Source: Chionis minor (taxonomy: Eukaryota > Chordata > Aves > Charadriiformes > Chionididae). From it: a stretch of DNA of 64,000 nt. Below, piece by piece: positions 1-13,475 of this stretch. Position 1 is the stretch's first letter; each line of letters opens with the position of its first letter. The notes under the pieces were generated by a model. The model did not search any database, was not told the origin of the DNA, and saw nothing but the letters and a program-made list of their open reading frames with translations. The stretch spans positions 386,081-450,080 of the forward strand of contig VZSF01006979.1 of NCBI GenBank assembly GCA_013398295.1, read 5' to 3'. Both the position numbers and the translations under genes were made by a program.

Positions 1-1830
1 CTGCTACAAAATTGTCTCTTTTAATTGTTAACATCACGTGTCCTGGCTTAACAGCTGAACTACTACAGAGGATATTGTAACTTTGAGCTCTTGTATGAGT
101 TAATAGCACTCATCATATATGAAAGACTAAAATTAAAACTAAAACTGCGTGTTGACAGGAAGAATAAATCTTGTAAGACCTTTAATCTATGTGCATTATG
201 TTGAGTCAGAAATGATTCACAGACAAAAAGCAGCTATAGATTTTAGTAAATTAAGAAAACCAGAATATGTATTGGAACTTATTTTAATATCCTAAATTCC
301 GCTTAATAGCACAAGCTGCTGGCTCTGCAAAATTCTGGAAATGCACCCTGCCGTTTGTACTAATTGGTGGGAAATGCAGGCCTGTGTCAAAGACAACTAA
401 TTGTCTGAAGAAAATAGCTTGTTTCTGACATCAGTACGTACCACACCCCTATATCACATGAGGAGGGCTTCAAAAAGGTGTTATATATTGTCATGGTAAT
501 TATAATTGGGTTATATGTATCCAAGGTACAGAACCCATACAAGGTGATGGCATAAAAGAGGGTCTTATAAATGAGACTGTAGGGCATTTAACTAAACAAT
601 TGCATGCAGAATAAAGAGCTTACATAAAAGTCTGTATTATGCAGATGTTAGAAACCTGTGTCTCTGAGAAGACACTATTTTGACCATAATGCATTCTGTC
701 ATGTGAGATAAAATGCAGAGAACATTTACATTTCTCCCACTCACTGAGCTTCTACCACACGGCTTGCATTTTTCTCACATCAATAGACATCTTTTTAAAC
801 ATTATATTCATGTCTGTCTCTCTTGATGGCAAATAAAATTCAATAAATAAAATACTTTATGATAAATATGTTAGATTTAAGGAGCAATTGTGATAAAATG
901 CACAGGTTTTCAAAAATGATTTGTTAAAAACAAATAAATTTAACAAGACGTGTACCCAAGCTCAAAATATATTAATGTATTGTAGATGATGCGCAATAAC
1001 ATAATGACCCAAAAGAGCTTTTGCACAGTTTTTAACACTGCTTAACTTACTGCTAAGTAAGACAAATAATCAACAGAACTTGGACCCACTGCCTCTGTAG
1101 ATCAGATCAACGTATGACTGCTGCAACAGTGTGACTTGCCAGGGCATTTCAAACCAGCCGCAGTTACAGACAGCTACTGTATAGCAAGGGACATGCTCAC
1201 TACAAAGCCATCAACAAGTCTAGTGTCACTTAGAATACGGTTATAGATCGCTAAATATTTCTATCAATACTATAATGCACAGCCCACTCTTTCGCATGCA
1301 CCCAACCAGATTGGTGTACTTGGCAAACCAATAATTTGTAATAAAATATAATTAGTGAGTACAATTTAAATGTCCTACTGTGCTCCTGGTAATCATCTCC
1401 TTTTAGGTAATTTGAAATTGCACAGTTAATGTGTATCTTAGAGTTAAACAAATAGAAGACTTATTGCCAATCACCATTTTCTCAGCTTCATTTTAAATTT
1501 TTGCTTCTACCTTTTTGCAAGACGTCTATTTCTCAAATATTTTTCCTAGCTTTCATTTATTTTTGCTTTCAGATGAGTAAAGCATATGAAAAGTAAAGAA
1601 TCTTGCTGTATCACTTGATTACTTTTATTTGATTTTCTACTTATTAGTTTCCCACTTTTTTCTTAGTAACTGCTTTAAAAGATTGATTTAAGTGTTTCAT
1701 TATTATTTCCCTTATGGATCTGCCAAGAAAGTCAAACAGATGACGTGGCTTTTGGAGTTTTTAGAAATACAAAATAAGAAATGGCCCACCACCAATTCAA
1801 AGAGCTTAGAATACAGACAAGACAAGAGAG
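1..1830. other. AT-rich noncoding stretch, nothing recognised
   Basis: No open frame longer than about 66 codons, no recognisable protein motif, no CR1 sequence and no structural RNA were seen. The short frames are spread over both strands without splice-like boundaries, as expected by chance in AT-rich DNA. Confidence 0.6.
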
Positions 1831-1974
1831 TATTATTTTATTATTATTATTTACTTGTTAATGATGAAAACTAAGGCACGGAATGAGTAAGGTATTTACA
1901 TAATGTCACACAGAAGAATAAAGGGAACCTGGACTTCTCAATTCTCAGTCCAATCAATAAACTACATCAGCCTT
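1831..1974 (-). repeat. MIR-like core-SINE remnant
   Basis: Read on the plus strand, a TTATTATT run leads into GATGAAAACTAAGGCACGG, then GTCACACAG, then ACCTGGACTTCTCAATTC and CAGTCCAATC. This order (ATTATT, GATGAGGAAACTGAGGCAC, GGTCACACAG, ACCCAGGTCTC, CAGTCC) is that of the reverse complement of a MIR core-SINE. Divergence is high with several small gaps, so it is an old insertion. The identification rests on recalled consensus; a SINE library search would settle it. The 60-codon frame overlapping it (1692-1874) is not considered real. Confidence 0.65.
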
Positions 1975-4619
1975 CCTGTAACTTTGAGGGTATGGATCCT
2001 ACTTCCGAAAACTTGAGACTCAAATGTACATTTTCAACCCTATGTGTTTTAATCAGGGGGAATAAGCTACATACAGAGACCAAAACAATTGATGTAGAGT
2101 AGCTGCATTGGCTTTACATTTAAGGTTTGAATTGAAAAAACAGTTATGTGACCTGTTTGGTCATATAACTATGCAATCCCACTGAAATGGCATAAACACT
2201 CACCACCCCAACTCGTGACTTTCTTCCAGCCATGCAAGACAATTCTTTTAGACCACAGAATGGATATGTCTGATTTCAGATCAGACCAAATTGGCGTGGT
2301 AAGTTTCACAGCTAGGTGGAGAAGCAGGCAGAGGACAGACCATGACAGCAGGAAAATATTAAGCGCTAATACCACTTCCTTACTCTCCTTAATGTAATGT
2401 CAGGCTGTACCTGCAGGCATGCTCACGCTTGTGAGCTGAGAAGTTACAATAGCAAGATCTGTTGCCATAAAAACCCATTTCCTTCTACCTGCTAAAGAGT
2501 GACTAAGACTTTCTCAAGCTTCAGAGAGGCATTCCCTGTTTGAAGTGGAGCTGCTGCCGCCACATCTATCAACATCCTCAACAAATTGCAGGGCAGTGTT
2601 CTTTACCAGCTAGCGAAGACAATCACACCCAAGTTGCTTCACACTCATCAAAATGTTTGATCTATGTGCATCTGAATTATATATTGCTCAAGGGCAAGCC
2701 AGCCCTGGAAGGCTTTGGCATTATCCCCTCCAAGAGCTAGTGCTACCTCTTCCAAATGCGCAGCTTGATCTACTGCCATTCACAGACTTAACCATTGCTT
2801 ACTCAAGGACTAAATAACACCAGTAATCTTATCACTTGATGCATTTGTCTCTGGAACATGTTCACTAATACCATGTTCCCTGCTAGCACTGAGTCAAATG
2901 CTTCTCAAATAGAAACTGGGTTTTTTATGTTGCAAAGCACAAAGCACTATTTGACATCGTAGTATTACTATGCTGAATTTGGTTAGACTTCTGGAGGAAT
3001 AATTTAGGTGTAGTTGGCCATGCCTTAGGTCTGGGAGCTATCTTGAATGACTGCTCAAAATTGCCTTCAGCTCAATTTTTGTTCCTGCAGCAATGTCAAG
3101 ATTAGAACTTTAACACGATATATTAAGTAAGTGTCAAGCCCTTCAAATCACAAAATTGACTTTAGAGCAAGAAATATGCAGAAAGAAATTAGTCTGTTGG
3201 AAGTTCTTATATTTGTCTTCTGGAATCTAAGCCTTCAATTCTAACTTTCAAGCTCTACTTCATAGGCACATGAGATGGAAGATCTACACTTTAAAAATAC
3301 AAAACCCCAAATTTCAGACATTTGCTATTACATGTCATTTGGTTTTATTACTTCATGCAAAGTGTATAAAACATCAGGAGATCCATTATGAATCAAGAGT
3401 TTGGGAGCAGCAGTCTTGCAGGCATTGTGTCAAACATGATATTCTGAAACTAAGAGATATCTGCCTGACATTTTAAAAATATGAAAAAAATTTGAAATTT
3501 ATATCAAAACTCTTTAACATGGGATAGACATCTATAGCACTGAAACAATGTAACTTCTGGATAGACTGGGGAGGAACAGAAACGGACCACCAAGACTGGA
3601 ACACGAAGGAGGCAGTTTGATCTTTGCAGGAGACTAAACTAAAAACACCACCGCCGCCCCACTGCAGGCAACATCTATACTTTAAATTTTGATAACTTAT
3701 TTTAGACTGTTTCTTCCTAAACCCCCAAAACTAATATTCCTATTAAGATTTTTAAAAGCACCAATGGTAATTGCCCTCATTGAAATGAGTCCGAATTCCC
3801 ACTGTTTTCCGGTGGGACTACAAATAGTCATGTCTTGTCCTACTGCTCATTTTAACATTGTTTTAGGATAACTATTACTCCTTTCTTGATTACTGTCATT
3901 TTGATTACTTCAGTGTCTAGGAAAAACAGTTGCCTACCATGACTGCACTCTGATATGTCATGTCTCAAAATAGATATTTTTTGCTATTTTAAATTTATAA
4001 ATCCACTGGGACACCTATATTTAGCTATTAGACATATAATTTGGTTTTGTTTACATGGTACAGAATTATACTTTTCAACATCCGATATTCCTTGTGGCAA
4101 GACATAAGAAATTGTCCGCATTTGAAGGTCTAGTCTAGGACTAGACTAGCTTGGATGACCCCAGCTTCAGTTCCCTAGTGCCAAAGGCACTTCAGATTAG
4201 ATCTACAAAGGCATCCCCACATAGGATAACTTATAAAATTATGGCTTTTGTTGTGGGATATAAGCTGATCCTGCAATAACTGTCTATAAGAATGCCATCA
4301 GGACTTCCGCAAACACATGTCCTCTCCTGCTCCTTCCCCCTGGCTCTATGAATCCTCTGTTTCTTTCCGAACAGTGGCTCTGTTTCACCAGAAAAGGTTA
4401 CAGAATATTCTGGAGCCTTGTTTCTGGGCTTAATAACAATAGCATTCTCCTAAATGATAAACTGAATTTGAGATATCAATGTTACTATGTCTTGGTCAAG
4501 TGCTCTGTCTCCTGAACGATCACATCAACATGGGGTCTTGGCACAGCTATGGCATCTGATTTTTAGTGTAAACAGTCAGCATCCTTACAATATCTTGTTT
4601 TCTAGAGTCTTGCATGTAA
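1975..4619. other. Noncoding stretch, nothing recognised
   Basis: AT-rich sequence with only chance-length frames (up to 68 codons). A short CCACCGCCGCCCC patch near 3649 and the small inverted repeat at 4130-4149 are the only local oddities. No gene, CR1 copy or RNA was recognised. Confidence 0.55.
4130..4149. repeat. Short perfect inverted repeat
   Basis: CTAGTCTAG at 4130-4138 and CTAGACTAG at 4141-4149 are exact reverse complements separated by GA. The arms are only 9 bp, so this could form a small hairpin or be chance. No function is inferred. Confidence 0.6.
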
Positions 4620-5457
4620 TTTTACTGCAAAATCCAGGGGACAAGTCCCACAACTCTGGCAGGTGGGACTCAAGACAAGCCAGGTCTTCAGCTTCTCCCT
4701 TTTTCTGCAGCTGGGACCAGTTCTGTGCCTTTGTTACATTCCTCTTACAAGGCGACCTGAGGCAACAAAAGGAAACCTGCCCATGCTGGAACCAACCATG
4801 GCCCTGAGAACACTCCCAGCCCTGACTGTCCTTGCTCAGCCTCCTCCAGGGCTCCCCCCACTCTGCCCATGGCCAAGGACCCCATGTCAGCCCCTGGAGC
4901 AGAGGGGAGGCAGAAGAGAGTTTACAGAAGTGAGAACATGTGGCTCAGGGAGTCCAGGAATGAAATAAAATCTTTCCTTGAAGAGGCTGAAAAGCAGACG
5001 CTGGGCTAGGAGAGATGCGGAAGAAGAGGCAACTGAAGACCTGCTGCTGGGGAGGAGTCGGGGGGAAGATTTCTTTATGGACTCTGCCTCCTGATGAATT
5101 TTCTTTAAGTTGTTTCTTCAGGTTTCCGTTCAAGTAAAATCTAGCTTTAAAGTTGGGAAGGGGTTGCTGTTTTGCTGTTGCCGTTATGCTTTAAGACAAC
5201 CTTTTTCTGGCAGTTTGGGATGTTCTGTTAAAGGAAAAGATGCCGGCAGAAATCTGATGGAGTCAAAGTCCTGTTACACAGCTCAGACCAAGAGCTATGC
5301 AGTGAAACAAAGTTCCGCGGAGTCATTATTCACCACCTCACTCCACCCCTGCCCAGCACAAAGCATCTCCATCAATGACGCTTCTGCTGAACTCCTTCCT
5401 CCCTCATCCATCACATGCGGCACTGCCCAAGAGCACCTCGCAGGTGGCCCTGTGTGA
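4620..5457. other. GC-richer patch with overlapping short ORFs
   Basis: Base composition changes visibly here relative to both flanks. Overlapping plus-strand frames of 106, 101 and 115 codons (4487-4807, 4663-4968, 5110-5457) lie in it. A good splice-acceptor-like tract (CTTCTCCCTTTTTCTGCAG, ending 4710) is followed by an open frame that stops at 4966-4968. The AATAAA hexamer at 4964-4969 overlaps that stop. The predicted peptide is proline-rich and matches no family I know. It may be a terminal exon of a noncoding RNA, an unrecognised old repeat, or chance. Confidence 0.25.
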
Positions 5458-8400
5458 GTGTTTGCATTTCATCTTCTAAATGAAGAAAACTTCCTTTTCT
5501 GATGAAATAGCACAATGATCCAATGGAATACACTTTAAGAACCACTTTAAAATGTGGTTTAATCTGGAAAAGAAATCCATCAGTTTTGACTCTGGCATGA
5601 CCCTCCAGTTACATCAATAAAGAGTTTGGCCTGCTTAAGATCTTTGTCTTTTTACAGACTTAATAGCCCATAATTTGTGTGAACATTTTCAAATTACAAA
5701 AAAAAAAAAAAAGTCACGATAGTGACACAAACATCTTCATGTTCATGTTCTTAAGGTCATATTAAAATATGTTGCACTTTCCTGCAAAGACGGTTAGCAA
5801 CATTAGAAGTCCCTGACAATTTCTTTGAGACAAAGAGGTTGCCAGGGAAGCTTCCTAACCCCCTGGCTTGTTATGCAAATAGTTAAAATATTGAAATGAA
5901 TTTAAGGAGTTATACTCTAACACGTCAGTCCTGTTATAATTTGGAGACAATGAATAATATATTCCAGACAAAGTGAAGGCAGTTATAGAAGTAAACTAAA
6001 ATAGGAAAATTACGCCCACCAGGCATTTAAATTTAGGAGCTGAATAAATTATCCATACATTAAAAGGTTCATATATTTCAAAGAAAGCATAAAAAAGTTT
6101 AAAAAATAACTGAGAAAATGTAACAAAAAGCAGAATAATTCCAAATGTGATCAAAGCTGGTGTGGAAACCTATTAAATGGATATCCTTGTTGCACTGAAA
6201 TTATACAATACTACTTTCACAGATCTGTTCTTTTAGCAGATATTCACTTAAAGCCTCCGCTGTTTTATGAAATGAGTTTTAATCTGGTACAGGAAAAAAA
6301 TAATCATTAAAACTAAGATTTTTATCCATTCAAATTTCTATTGCATTTTTTCATCTTTTGGCACAATGGACGTTTATTGTTTTTAATCAAGTGCACTCTT
6401 TTTTCTGGTACTCTTCCAAAAGGACTTCCATATATTCTTGTATGATTCAGTTCACTGCATATGCTATTATTACAAATCTATTAATTAAAAAACCCACTCA
6501 GAGCATTTGATGAAAACCAAAAATACTTCAGTGGTTTTCTCATCACGCTGAAAAGCTGATTCTCCCAACATTCATCCAAGCCCTAGTTATAACTTCGTAC
6601 ACACAGCACTTTCAAACATGCACCACTACCACAGAGTATCTGAACTGTTACTGTCCTGATTTTGTAACAGATTTTGTTTAAAATATCTGAGCAGAGCTTC
6701 ATGTCTTTTCACTAAGGTGGATTCAGAATTAGGAATAGAGGAGGTGCTCTTACTCAGGCTAAGACTTAAGAAGAACTCTGTAAACAGTTTTTTTTAGACT
6801 TCCAGTGAACTGAACTAATGATATATAATTTCCAGTGAGGAACCGACTCATCACTATTTAATATTGTTTTTTAACAGAGTTTGCATTACACTTCCCAGCT
6901 TCAAAAGGGATGTGCCTCTTTGTAGCTCACTCTGAGAGAACGAGTACCTTCGAGTGAATCCAGCCAGGGCAGTCAACACTGGTGCGACAGGGACAGTAAC
7001 ATATTTCAGTAGTTTTCGTCTGTGGGCAGTAGTGGTTGTAGAGCAATGCCCAGCAGACTGCAAGTCTGGCCGGTCACATAAAGGTGGATTTCTGAGACAC
7101 ATGTGAAAGCATTTTAACATCTTGCAGACCACTGATAATATCTGACTTCACTACCTGACTTCCGAGAACCACTTGTGTCGAGGTACCGTGTCAGAGAATT
7201 AACAGTGAATCTGTTTCCTTCTTCTGAATGGCTCCTAGTCATGACATTTAACTATGTGATCACAAAGAAACGAAGCCTAGATCCAAACAATCATGTGTAT
7301 TAGAAGATATTTCATACTAAGAAAAGTTCAGGTAGCAGGCACATGAGTATTATTCTTGAAACAACTGATTTTGCACTACTGGAAAGCTTTTTTTATTTTT
7401 ATTTACCATTCTGTATAGATGTATTGTTCTAAATTTAACTAGTTTACATTCTGGGCAGTTCCTGGGCACCTGTCTATGAAGGAAAAATATGCCACCAAAA
7501 CCCAGTTACTCTGCAATTACTCTTCTGTGCTTTCCCGTGTGTATGCATTAAGTGTGACTCTGTGTGATGTAGCTTACTCCATCTGGAAAGCCAGTTGTAT
7601 CACATCCAATGTGTTTTAAGGACATCTCCAAAGGGAATTAATGCATAGTAGTTTGCATGCTGTAAATCTAAGCCTCTCTTACTGCGTACTTATTCCATGT
7701 TTAAAGGCCATAGTAGAGCCACAACTGATGTAAGAAGGTCAAATCCCTGTTGAAAATCATTAGATGTTCATCAATACGATGTGACGCATTATTTATAAAA
7801 TAATGGATATTATCTAAAAATCATTTGAATAGAACTTTACTTATTAACATATTTAGAGCTACCTGCACTTAGCACTACCATAATTTTTGGGGATACAGCT
7901 CTGAAATATACAAGTTGTTTGCTTGTGAGGAATGTATGGGCAGAATAAGAATGCTGCAAAGGGCTGTGTTCTTTCTGAGGAAGAATAAACACATACAAGA
8001 TTCACTATGAAGGAAATTTTATAGTATGGAATCCAGACAAGACTGATATATAATGCAGCAATTTATGCTTCTTAATTTAGCTGGTCAAGTTTTGTGGAAA
8101 TTTGTGGGTTTGCTATAAAATAATATATCTAAGGAATTACACAGTAGTTGGTCACCAAAGAAACCATCCTTTCTGCCTTTGAATGTGTCCTGACCTGTCT
8201 TTTGGGATGTGTGGTTCAGTCACTGATTTGATATTTGTAACACGTTTGTGTGACTGGTAAAATTAAAGTATTTCATTTTGTGACAGCCAGTTCTTTACCT
8301 GAAAGTTGCAGCAATGCAATTACACTAGCTCTGGGTGAAGAGATTTTTGCCTGATGATTCATTCATATCAGTAGAAGTTCTAATGCAGATATAATTATAC

Positions 8401-11400
8401 CAGTGTGCCAATTCCTACAACTTTAAAAGCTTTCACACTCCTAACAGAATACTTTTTAAAAATTATTGAGTCCCCAGAAGTGCCCTTTCTTTGGTGATCT
8501 GCAGAAAAAGGAATGTATCACCTGAGAGCAAGTTAACAGGGATAAAATCATCCTTTGTTGCCTTTGGGACAAAAATATATAGACTTTAGGCCTCCAAACC
8601 TAAACTCTCTCTTCAAGACTAAGTGTCACAAATGCAAAGAGCAGAAGGGGATGTGATCTTTGGCTGCACACGGCTACTGCCCCTGTCTGTATGCTGGCCA
8701 TCTCAAGTTGCAAAAGACCATGGATTTGTAGCTGTTAGGGTAGGAAAGATTTGGGACAGATCAGAGTGCTTTTCTGAACTGTGACAGTAAAAAGATGCTA
8801 CATTAACAGGTGGCAGGAACCATCCAGGCTTTTGCTAAAGGATTAATGAAAGATCCAAAACAAAGATGATCTAGAATTTCCTACCTCAGGAAGGATATTT
8901 GTCAGACTGGATATTTGAATTATTCAGAGACGAGGATCCTATACTCTCCAAAAGAGAAATTTTGTATTTTGGCTAATATATAGGGTCCTTTCCCGGAACC
9001 TGATGTGTCCTAGGAAGAAGCTACAGGTCACTTAGATATGGGAAATCATCTTTGCGTTTTATAAGGCCAGGCAGTTTCAGAATTGTGAGTTGTACTGTTG
9101 AAATTATTGATGGATAATTAGTACGGAGAAGTTAATGAAATTGTAACACAATCAACTATAACCCTTTGCATCTAGTATTTTTCTGTATATTCAGTGTACC
9201 TTATTCTCCGCTTTCTGAGGTATGTGAGCAGCTAAATAGTATAAATAATCATTTTACTTACCTAAATGAATCCTCACCTGATAGCTTTAACTGTTTTAAC
9301 TACACCGGCATAGTACAACTCCAACTTAATCGCAGAGCATTATTGAACTGAAGACACATTTTAAAAGGATAAAGAAGGGTGGATTTTAATTTTTACTGAT
9401 GAAAGTTGATGGCTGAATTCTGCAGATCAAGGAGCTGAACACTCAGGATGCAGAGGCTTGTTTTGTATCTTATTTTTAGCTGAGGAGCCTAGAAATAAAA
9501 ATAATGCTTCTATCTTCTTTGTTCTTGAAGAAAAATAAGAAAAAGAGCTCTATTTTCTTCTGAAGTTACATCATTTCTTTCATACATGTCTTTTCTTTGT
9601 TCAGAAAAAGCCTTTTGCCTTTTGCCTACATGCCTGATTTTCAGTGCCATATGTCAAAATCTTACAGGCAACTTATGATTTTTCGCCTATTCAGTACATG
9701 AGAAAAACAACAATTATTTCAAGTGCAGGGTTTGTGGATTTTCTTTTTAATTTCCATTCTAAAACCTTTTACTCCAAATCCAAGCCTTCCAAATTTGGCA
9801 ACACATTATATTTTTTGATGTCTTGCAATTAAATAATTCTGATTTTATATTGTCATGAAATTAACCACTTGGAGAAAATATGTTTCTGAATCTATTTTTC
9901 ACAGTTACAAAGTCCTGGTCAAGTAAATTAAATTACTGCAACAGTATGTAACTAATTTTATGTAAATTAAGGTGTTAATGTTCTGAATCACATTCCTGAA
10001 AATGGTCTGTTTTCTCTTGCAGCTTTTCTTCATTAATTCCACAATGGAAAAAATTAATTTCTACAAGACTAAGTGTTGCTCCCTGACCTCTAAAGAATTA
10101 AATTTATAGATAGTCTTAATGGTCAGCTGACACTTCCCAGTAGCCCACCTAAATAAATCAATACCCCTGCCTGTGTGCCAACAGAGGACTAAGGTGAATT
10201 CAGGGTTTTTTAAATATCAGATGATCTGTGCACGTTTTAATCATGTTGCTGGGTACATAATTATTGTAATGTTTTAACCTCTGTTTGTGGCAGTCCCCTA
10301 ACACAAGCAAACCTGATGCAAGACTAGCAGAATGAAAATAAGCATAATTGGAAGCCATAGGAATACAAAGTCAGAAACAGCCTTATTTTTTGACCAGGAA
10401 GGTTAAAGCAACAAATATATTCAGAGAGACGCAGGAGAGGTAAATCTGAAAAAAGGTAGCTAAGACCTAAATTTCCAACTACCAGTCTCCTCACTTTGTC
10501 CTCATGTCAGATCATATTGGGAGAAGCCATGTTTTGGGGTTTTTTTATGGTTATTGCAAGCAGGTCCAGATTGGTTCTGTGCTAATTTCTTTGAGACATA
10601 TTATAAATGGTCATCTTCAGTGTTAAAAGAAACTGGGTCATTTTCTTCAAACATTGGACAAAAAATTATACTGGATTAAAGAAATACAACAACTAGTGCT
10701 ACAATTTTTCTGCATATACCTATGCTTTACACAAACAGAATATGGCGTACAGGAAGGTAATTTTTCCAGCATCTGTTTAATGCACACCCCTTGTGTCACC
10801 TGTAAAGGGTGAAGGGATGAGAAGAGACATTTGCTTTGTATTTCTAGAGATCAATTTTCCAAATAAATTTTTCTACCCCAGTTATTTTACCTATAAAGGA
10901 CTTGTTCCTCCACTTGCCAAAATCTTAGTCATTGGCCTCAGTGAAAAATCTGTTGATTTTGCATAGCCACTGAGAATCTCACAGTATTATACAGTAAGTG
11001 TTACCATTTCTCAGAAGAAAATGGTGTTCTTCCTAAAAGGTCTCAAGCTGAAATTAATATGTGAGAATCTAACTACTTTTTTAAAATAAACACATGCATA
11101 ATAAAAACCTAAAATCCAGACTGCTAATACAAAGAACCTTAAAGGATTTTTTAAAAAATGCAAACAAATTTTGGCAGTCCAAATTATTTTTGATTATCTA
11201 AGTGTGATTAATAATGTTATTTGTATTTTACAGCTATGTAAAAAAATATATAAAGAAGACACAATTCACTTATTTTTTGTAATATGAAGATATTTAGGGT
11301 GATCGATTTGGGATTTCCTGAATTCCTACAGATCTGTAACTCCCTTTTTTCCAACATGACTTCAAAAAAGAGGTCTCAAATTCTCCCGGACCAGTCACTT

Positions 11401-11684
11401 CATGAAACTGGCTGAAACTTAAGAGTGACTTAAGTCAATATATTCTAACAGCAACAGTTGCGTTTCTGAGCCACACAGGTTAATGAGTTACTACTATGCA
11501 TCAGCTGAGTCCTGGTGGCTGTTTTTTCATTCTTTGTTTGCGTCAAACACAAGGTAAAACACATTAGGTTAAACTTTAATGAAAGAAGGTTATGCTAATG
11601 CACTTTACTTTGGATTTGCCACAGGCTGAGTTCACACAACGCCTCTTAAAGCAACATTGACTTGATCAAATGTCTGAGCTCTAA
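5458..11684. other. Noncoding stretch, nothing firmly recognised
   Basis: AT-rich DNA. A 14-A tract starts near 5699. A 92-codon minus-strand frame at 6854-7132 has several CpGs but no recognisable domain, no convincing splice sites and no neighbour to support it. Around 9299-9335 a stretch reading ACACCGGCATAG then AACTCCAACTT resembles one arm of the palindromic repeat described at 28333-28391. No gene or CR1 copy was recognised. Confidence 0.5.
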
Positions 11685-11748
11685 ATAACAGAGATTAGAA
11701 TAGAATCCAGTTCCCCTGATTTCTAGTTCCCTGTTGTAATCATTAAAC
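11685..11748 (-). repeat. MIR-like SINE fragment
   Basis: The plus strand reads AGATTAGAA, AATCCAGTTCCCCTGATTTC, TAGTTCCCTGTTGTAATCA. This resembles the far end of a reverse-complemented MIR (AACCCAGGTCTCCTGACTCCCAGTCCAGTGCTCTAACCA). Only this part is recognisable and it is short, so the call is weaker than the copy at 1831-1974. Confidence 0.45.
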
Positions 11749-12647
11749 AGAATTCAGATTCATAGATTTCAAGGCAATATTTATTTGTGCAAGAAAGTAT
11801 ATCATCAAAAAGTTGAGTAGCCATGAGTTTCATTCAATCTGTAAGTACAGTGAATAATGACCTTCCCCCCCCTTATATTGTTTCTTTAGAAATTAAGATC
11901 CGGGCGTTCATCCACCTTCGTATGTGTGTCTAGACTTTAAATAAAAATAAACTTCGGAAAGTCAGGCAAAGTGAACTTTGTGTATACAAGCCACTGGAAA
12001 GGAGGCAGTACTTGCTGCAAGGTGCTATGTGAAAAGGAGTGGCTGGAAAGGCCAAAATAAAATAAACTGGAGAGAAACCATGAATAAGTTTGCCTTTAAA
12101 AGCTATCAGCAGTCCTTCTGAGAAACAGAAGATGAATGGATTAAATCTACTTCAGGGCTAAGAATTCTCGAGGAAAATACCCTTCTTGCCAGCAATGAAG
12201 CTTATGTATCCTTCAACAGGGAGCAATGGGAAAAGCTCACAATTTTTTTTTTTTCTGAAAAAATTAAAGAATTTTCAAAGACAATTTCTCAGTGTTAAAA
12301 AAAGGTGTTGGCTTGGCTTCAGTTAACATATATGCTACTGCCTGATTTCGTTTGAAATGTTATTTCATTCACGTACTTTGGAGAAAAAATGTTTCTATAT
12401 ATCGTAAGGTCTGTCAAAGTCCGTTACTAGATTTTCAGGTCCACCGTATCTATGCGTACTCTTCTAAAAGTCAAGGACTCAGCATACTAAGTTAGTATTC
12501 CAAACCTTTGTTTTAGGCACATGATTATCAAAAGTCACAACAAAATCAACATCAAAAGTCAGGCTTCGTAGCTTCGTCTTCTGGTTTCTGATTTAGTAGA
12601 TTTCTTGCACAGCTTAAGATGTGTAAGGTATTCTCAGTCAGGCCTTT
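11749..12647. other. Noncoding stretch, nothing recognised
   Basis: Ordinary AT-rich sequence between an old SINE fragment and an antisense CR1. It contains a T12 run at about 12243-12254. No open frame or motif of note. Confidence 0.55.
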
Positions 12648-13475
12648 CACAGAATCACAGAATGGCTGAGGTTGGAAGGTACCTTTGGAGGTCACCTGGT
12701 CCTAACACCTTCCTTCTCAAGCAAGGCTATTTAGCACTGGTTCCCAGGACCATGTCCAGATGACATTTGAATATCTCCAAGGATGGAGACTCTACAGCCT
12801 CCTTGGACAACATGTGCCTGTGCTCAGTCACCTTCACAGTAAAAAAGTGTTTCCTGATGTCTAGATAGCAGGAACTGTACCTCTGGTCCTATTACTTGGC
12901 GTCACTAAAAAACAGACAGGGTCCATCCTCTTAGCACCCTCCCTTCAGGTATGTACACACATTGATAGGATTCCTCCTGAGCCTTGTCTTCTCCAAGTCA
13001 AACAGCCCCAGTTCTCTCAGCCTTTCCTCATAGGAGAGATGCTCCAATCCCTTAATTACCTTGGTTGCCCTTTGCTGGACTCCCTCCAGTAGCTCCATCT
13101 CTCTCTTGTACTGGGGAGCCAGAACTGGACACAGCACTCCAGGTGTGGCCTTGCTAGTGCTGAGTAGCGGGCAAGGATCACCTCCCTCAGCCTGCTGCCA
13201 GTGCTTCTCCTAATGCAGCCCAGGACACCATTGACCTTTTTTGCTGAAAAATTTCATTGCTGGCTCATGTTCAACTCGCTGTCCACCAGGGCCCCCAGGT
13301 CCTTTCCTGCAAAGCTGCTTTTAAAATGGTCGACCCCCAGCATGTACTGGTGCATGGGATTATTCCTCTCCAGGTGCAGGACTTCGTATTTCCCTTTGTT
13401 GAAATGCATGGGGTTCCTGTCAGCCTATTTCACCAGCCTGTCAAGGTCTCTCTGGATGGTAGCACAACCACCTTT
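12648..13475 (-). mobile_element. CR1 LINE fragment, 5'-truncated, antisense
   Basis: The right-hand part of a CR1 non-LTR retrotransposon lies on the minus strand. Its 3' end is at the left, where CACAGAATCACAGAATGG is the complement of the CR1 terminal repeat. Going upstream, the minus-strand translation gives YLKGGC, ERLRELGLFDLEK, VQQRATKVIKGLEHLSYEE and LAPQYKREMELLEG (frame 12931-13137). In other frames follow GVLGCIR, FAGKDLGALVDSELNMSQQ and HQYMLGVDHFKSSF, ending near QRDLDRL. These are the C-terminal part of the reverse-transcriptase ORF after the catalytic motif. Stops and frame changes show it is dead. Plus-strand frames at 13201-13586 are antisense shadows. The 5' boundary is approximate. 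Confidence 0.95.

Noticed and set aside
6854..7132. 92-codon minus-strand frame
   Set aside because: There is no recognisable domain, splice context or neighbour; the length is within chance expectation for the window.
9278..9347. Possible 70-nt minus-strand exon (acceptor TGTGTCTTCAG, donor CAG then GTGAGGA)
   Set aside because: All three frames contain stops, and the sequence resembles an old amniote repeat arm; at most it is a noncoding exon, with no support.
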